A stretch of 64,000 nucleotides of DNA, taken from positions 4,402,001 to 4,466,000 of the forward strand of contig NZ_CP043575.1 in NCBI RefSeq assembly GCF_014076495.1, read 5' to 3'. Source of the DNA: Comamonas koreensis. GTDB lineage: Bacteria > Pseudomonadota > Gammaproteobacteria > Burkholderiales > Burkholderiaceae_C. Shown one piece after another: positions 60,895 through 64,000 of this stretch. The stretch's first letter is position 1. The number at the start of each line of letters is the position of its first letter. A model generated the notes under the pieces. That model ran no database searches, was not told the origin of the DNA, and worked only from the letters and a program-made list of their open reading frames with translations. A program made the translations under genes and the position numbers.

Positions 60895-62556
60895 ATGGTT
60901 TGGCAACAGATCTACAACCCGGTGGGCAATATGGTGCTCTCCACCTTGCTGGCGGCGCTGCCGGTGGTGGTGATGCTCGTAGGGCTGGGTTTTCTCCACC
61001 TCAAGGCACATATTGCGGCCGGCGCCGGCCTGGTCTGCGCACTGCTCATAGCGATCGTCGTCTATGGCATGCCGGCCGATATGGCGGGCCGCGCAGCGGT
61101 CTTCGGCGGTTTGACCGGACTGCTGCCCATTGGCTGGATCGTGCTGAACATCATCTTTTTGCACCAGCTGACGGAGCACAACGGCAGCTTCAAGATCCTG
61201 CAGGACTCGATTGCCGGAATCACCGAGGACCGCCGCATCCAGCTGCTGCTGATCGCCTTTGCCTTTGGCGCCTTTTTTGAAGGTGCGGCAGGCTTTGGCA
61301 CGCCAGTCGCAGTCACGGCGGCGATTCTGATCGGCCTGGGTTTTTCGCCGCTGGCCGCCTCGGGCCTGTCGCTGATTGCCAATACCGCGCCCGTCGCCTT
61401 TGGCGCGCTGGGCACGCCGGTGATCACCTTGGCCAAGGTCCATGGCTATGACCTGATGGAGGTCACCGCGATGGTGGGCCGCCAGCTGCCCTTCTTCTCG
61501 GTGCTGGTTCCGTTCTGGCTGATCTGGGCCTTTGCAGGCCGCAAGGCCATGGTGGAGATCTGGCCGGCCATCCTCGTCACCGGCCTGTCGTTTGCGATTC
61601 CGCAGTATCTCGTGTCCAACTTCATCGGCCCGGAGTTGGTTGACATCATTGCCGCCATCGTCTCCATGGGCTGCCTGATCGGATTTCTGCGCGTGTGGCA
61701 GCCCAAGAACATCTGGCGCAGCACCTCGCTCAAGAGCCGCGACACCAGCGAAGACAGCACGGCCAAGCCGCGCGCCGTGGTGGCCCATGCCCGCGCCGAT
61801 GTGATCCGCGCCTGGACGCCCTGGGCCATCCTGACGGTGTTTGTGTTCATCTGGGGCCTGCCCTCGGTCAAGGCCGCGCTCAACGGCCTGTTTGCGCCAT
61901 CCTTCCCGATGACGGGGCTGCACAACATGATCGAGAAGGTGCCACCTGTCGTGCCTCAGCCCACCAAGGAAGGCGCGGTCTATGTACTCAACCTGCTGTC
62001 AGCCACCGGCACCGGCATTCTGCTGTCGGCCATCGTCGGCGGCCTGGTGATGAGGTACAGCCCGCTGGCCCTCATCAAGCAGTTCTTCAAGACGATCTGG
62101 CTGGTACGCTTTTCGCTGCTGACCATTGTGCTGATGCTGGCGCTGGGCACCCTCACCCGCTACTCCGGCACCGACACCACCTTGGGCCTGGCCTTTGCCA
62201 ACAGCGGCGTGTTCTACCCCTTCTTTGGCACGATGATGGGCTGGCTGGGCGTGGCGCTGACGGGTTCGGACACGGCATCCAACGTGCTGTTTGGCGGCAT
62301 GCAGAAGGTCGCTGCCGAGCAGCTGGGCCTGTCACCCAACCTGATGGGCGCGGCCAACAGCTCGGGCGGCGTGATGGGCAAGATGATCGATGCGCAGTCC
62401 ATCGTCGTGGCTTCCACTGCCACGCGCTGGTTCAACCATGAGGGCGACATCCTGCGCTATGTGTTCTTCCACTCGGTGGCGCTCGCCACCTTGGTGGGCA
62501 TCTTTGTCACCTTGCAGGCCTATGTCTACCCCTTCACCTTGATGGTGGTGAAGTAA
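60895..62556 (+). CDS. lldP: L-lactate permease
   Basis: The 553-residue membrane protein (ATG 60895 with GAGGAG upstream) follows the LctP family: IAFAFGAFFEGAAGFGTPVA, NTAPVAFGALGTPVITLAKV, a central cytoplasmic loop near residues 270-310, and TGSDTASNVLFGGMQKVAAE, QLGLSPNLMGAANSSGGVMG. It imports lactate with protons. It is divergent from lldD with 275 bp between starts. Confidence 0.93.
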   Translation: MVWQQIYNPVGNMVLSTLLAALPVVVMLVGLGFLHLKAHIAAGAGLVCALLIAIVVYGMPADMAGRAAVFGGLTGLLPIGWIVLNIIFLHQLTEHNGSFKILQDSIAGITEDRRIQLLLIAFAFGAFFEGAAGFGTPVAVTAAILIGLGFSPLAASGLSLIANTAPVAFGALGTPVITLAKVHGYDLMEVTAMVGRQLPFFSVLVPFWLIWAFAGRKAMVEIWPAILVTGLSFAIPQYLVSNFIGPELVDIIAAIVSMGCLIGFLRVWQPKNIWRSTSLKSRDTSEDSTAKPRAVVAHARADVIRAWTPWAILTVFVFIWGLPSVKAALNGLFAPSFPMTGLHNMIEKVPPVVPQPTKEGAVYVLNLLSATGTGILLSAIVGGLVMRYSPLALIKQFFKTIWLVRFSLLTIVLMLALGTLTRYSGTDTTLGLAFANSGVFYPFFGTMMGWLGVALTGSDTASNVLFGGMQKVAAEQLGLSPNLMGAANSSGGVMGKMIDAQSIVVASTATRWFNHEGDILRYVFFHSVALATLVGIFVTLQAYVYPFTLMVVK

Positions 62557-62561
62557 GCACC

Positions 62562-62590
62562 ACGGGGCTCCCAGAGGAGCCCCGTTCATC
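62562..62590. terminator. Bidirectional terminator
   Basis: ACGGGGCTC and GAGCCCCGT form a 9-bp stem (62562-62585) with a short loop between convergent lldP and the PEBP-like gene. T runs are weak. Confidence 0.65.
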
Positions 62591-62602
62591 GCATCCCAGT
62601 TG

Positions 62603-63238
62603 TTAAACAGCAGGGACCGCAGGGTTGAGGCTGTACAAGCCGGTAATGCTGGCTTGGCCCAGCACCGGGGCCTGGGCCAGCGCGGCGCGCACATTGGCAC
62701 CCGTCAGTGCACCGTCGACTGACAAGCTGGGCGTGGCCAGCGCATAGACCGTGAACACATAGTGGTGCACCAGGCTGTCGTTCCAGGGTGGGCAGGGGCC
62801 GTCATAGCCGTAGTACTCGCCTTGCATCTGCGCATCGGCGGCAAACCAGCCGGTGTAGTCGTTGATGCCATGGCGCAGGCCCTGGGGCGCAGCGGGGCCC
62901 GGCTTGCCATGGGCGGTGATGCCGTCTGACTGTGCACCGGCGGCGATCTCGGTGGTGCCCACTGGAATGTCCAGCAGCAACCAGTGGAAGAAATCGACCC
63001 GGGGCAGATCGGCCGGCACCGTGCGGCCTTCCTGGTTCACATCATCGCCCCGGCTGGGCACATCGGGATCATGGCAGACGATGACAAAGGACTGCGTGCC
63101 GGCGGGCACATCGCGCCAGGCCAGGTGCGGATTGCGGTTGGACGACAGCAAGACATGGGCTGTCGCATCGGGCACGGCAAAAGCGAACTCGCCAGGAATG
63201 GCCTGGCCGTCTTGAAAGCTATGGCTGCTGAGCTGCAT
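62603..63238 (-). CDS. PEBP-like (YbhB/YbcL family) protein
   Basis: The 211-residue protein (ATG 63238) has the phosphatidylethanolamine-binding protein fold: NPHLAWRDVPAGTQSFVIVC, HDPDVPSRGDDVNQEGRTVP, DFFHWLLLDIPVGTTEIAAG and YYGYDGPCPPWNDSLVHHYV, whose Asp/His/Gly-x-Cys-Pro-Pro residues line the ligand pocket. Bacterial members have no firmly known role. The longer frame to 63502 is not expected. Confidence 0.88.
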   Translation of the reverse strand: MQLSSHSFQDGQAIPGEFAFAVPDATAHVLLSSNRNPHLAWRDVPAGTQSFVIVCHDPDVPSRGDDVNQEGRTVPADLPRVDFFHWLLLDIPVGTTEIAAGAQSDGITAHGKPGPAAPQGLRHGINDYTGWFAADAQMQGEYYGYDGPCPPWNDSLVHHYVFTVYALATPSLSVDGALTGANVRAALAQAPVLGQASITGLYSLNPAVPAV

Positions 63239-63532
63239 CTGATAAATCCTTTGCGGGTATGAAAAAAGCCAAAGGGCCTCGACCGGGGTCAGGGCACTTT
63301 GGCAAATTCTAGGGATCTTCTGTAAAACCCTCGCCAAGCGGGATGGATGCGGATCGGGATGAGACGCAAGGCGTCTTTTGCAGTCAATAGCCGTAGCTAT
63401 TGACAAGGAAGACAACGCAGCGGATCGCCCGAGACCGCGTTCAGACCACGGCAGGGAGTTTTGCAGAGGATCCCCGCGGGCTGCTGCGCAGCTGTCAGTC
63501 ATCCCCCTCCCGCAAACCGATAGGGCCAGGCC
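63239..63532. repeat. Intergenic region with small inverted repeat
   Basis: The 294-bp region holds a perfect dyad GTCAATAGC-CGTA-GCTATTGAC (63383-63404) flanked by GACGCAAGGCGTC on the left. Short hairpins of this kind are common in Comamonadaceae intergenic DNA, but only one is seen in this window. No gene is seen. Confidence 0.4.
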
Positions 63533-64000
63533 TCAATGCCCGCCGATATAGGCAAACTTGAACAGGAACAGCGCCGCAATGATCCAGACCATCCAGTGCA
63601 CCTCGCGGGCGCGGCCGGTGAACAGCTTGATGGCCGCATAGGAGATAAAGCCAAAGGCCAGGCCGTTGGCGATCGAGTAGGTGAAGGGCATCATCACTGC
63701 AGTGATGGCAGCGGGAATGGCCTCGGTCGTATCGGCCCAGTCCACCTCGGTCAGCTCTTTGAGCATCAGGCAGGCGACGAACAGCAGCGCAGGAGCAGTG
63801 GCATAAGCGGGTACCGAGCCAGCCAAAGGCGCAATGAACAAGCAGGCCAGGAACAGCACCGCCACGGTGACAGCGGTCAGGCCTGTGCGGCCACCGGCCT
63901 GCACACCCGAGGCGCTCTCGACATAGGCGGTGGCGCTGGACGTGCCCAGCAGCGAGCCGGCAAAGATCGCACCACTGTCGGCCAGCAGCGAGCGGTGAAA
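63533..64000 (-). CDS. AzgA-type NCS2 purine permease, 3' part
   Basis: The window ends inside this gene; 155 codons plus stop are visible. LLGTSSATAYVESASGVQAG, GRTGLTAVTVAVLFLACLFI and CLMLKELTEVDWADTTEAIP, then AAITAVMMPFTYSIANGLAF, match the C-terminal half of AzgA/NCS2 adenine-guanine-hypoxanthine permeases. The start lies beyond 64000. Confidence 0.88.
   Translation of the reverse strand, partial: FHRSLLADSGAIFAGSLLGTSSATAYVESASGVQAGGRTGLTAVTVAVLFLACLFIAPLAGSVPAYATAPALLFVACLMLKELTEVDWADTTEAIPAAITAVMMPFTYSIANGLAFGFISYAAIKLFTGRAREVHWMVWIIAALFLFKFAYIGGH

Overview
This is a chromosomal window from a betaproteobacterium of the Comamonadaceae, probably Comamonas or a close relative. The evidence is the gene order bL32-plsX-fabH-fabD-fabG-acpP-fabF-rpoE-rseA-mucD, surface proteins with IPTL-CTERM tails, a badH-badI-acyl-CoA dehydrogenase-ligase cluster, and GC-rich core genes. 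The species call is inference from gene content; no database was searched.

Positions 1-20.9 kb are accessory and partly decayed. Degenerate copies of an unnamed dispersed repeat (about 230-350 bp, most with a GC-rich hairpin) lie near 0.1, 1.8, 2.2, 14.1, 18.1 and 19.1 kb. Among them are an FHA-domain gene; an XRE regulator divergent from a DUF1643 gene with a palindrome between them; a P4-type integrase followed by four small genes, including a secreted Cys-repeat protein and a roadblock/LC7 protein; and a tRNA-Ser(CGA) with a poorly paired acceptor stem. Further on are two large IPTL-CTERM surface proteins, a cytochrome b561 gene with an amber codon, a VIT-family transporter, an IS481-family element nested in a dead IS3-family element, IS5 and IS481 fragments, an MscS-like channel, and gene remnants. 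One remnant is a decayed copy of the Cys-repeat gene.

Positions 21-34 kb hold an M20 carboxypeptidase G2-like lipoprotein, a DUF421 protein, and a cyclohexanecarboxylate degradation cluster (aliA, aliB, badI, badH, divergent badR) with no badK. These are followed by a Tat-type beta-propeller lipoprotein, a small lipoprotein, a third surface protein whose IPTL-type tail is cut off by an amber codon, and tRNA-Arg(ACG).

Positions 34-64 kb are conserved core. From right to left on the minus strand, yceD-rpmF-plsX-fabH-fabD-fabG-acpP-fabF-rpoE-rseA-mucD links membrane lipid synthesis to the sigma-E envelope stress system; no rseB is present. On the other side are maf, an RsmI-like methyltransferase, an S49 peptidase, a Rieske protein, a HAD phosphatase, rluC, rne with a roughly 600-nt leader, yaaA, a 2OG-Fe(II) oxygenase, queF, dinB, an MHS-family transporter, an EamA transporter, divergent lldD and lldP for lactate use, a PEBP-like protein, and the 3' part of an AzgA-type purine permease running off the window.
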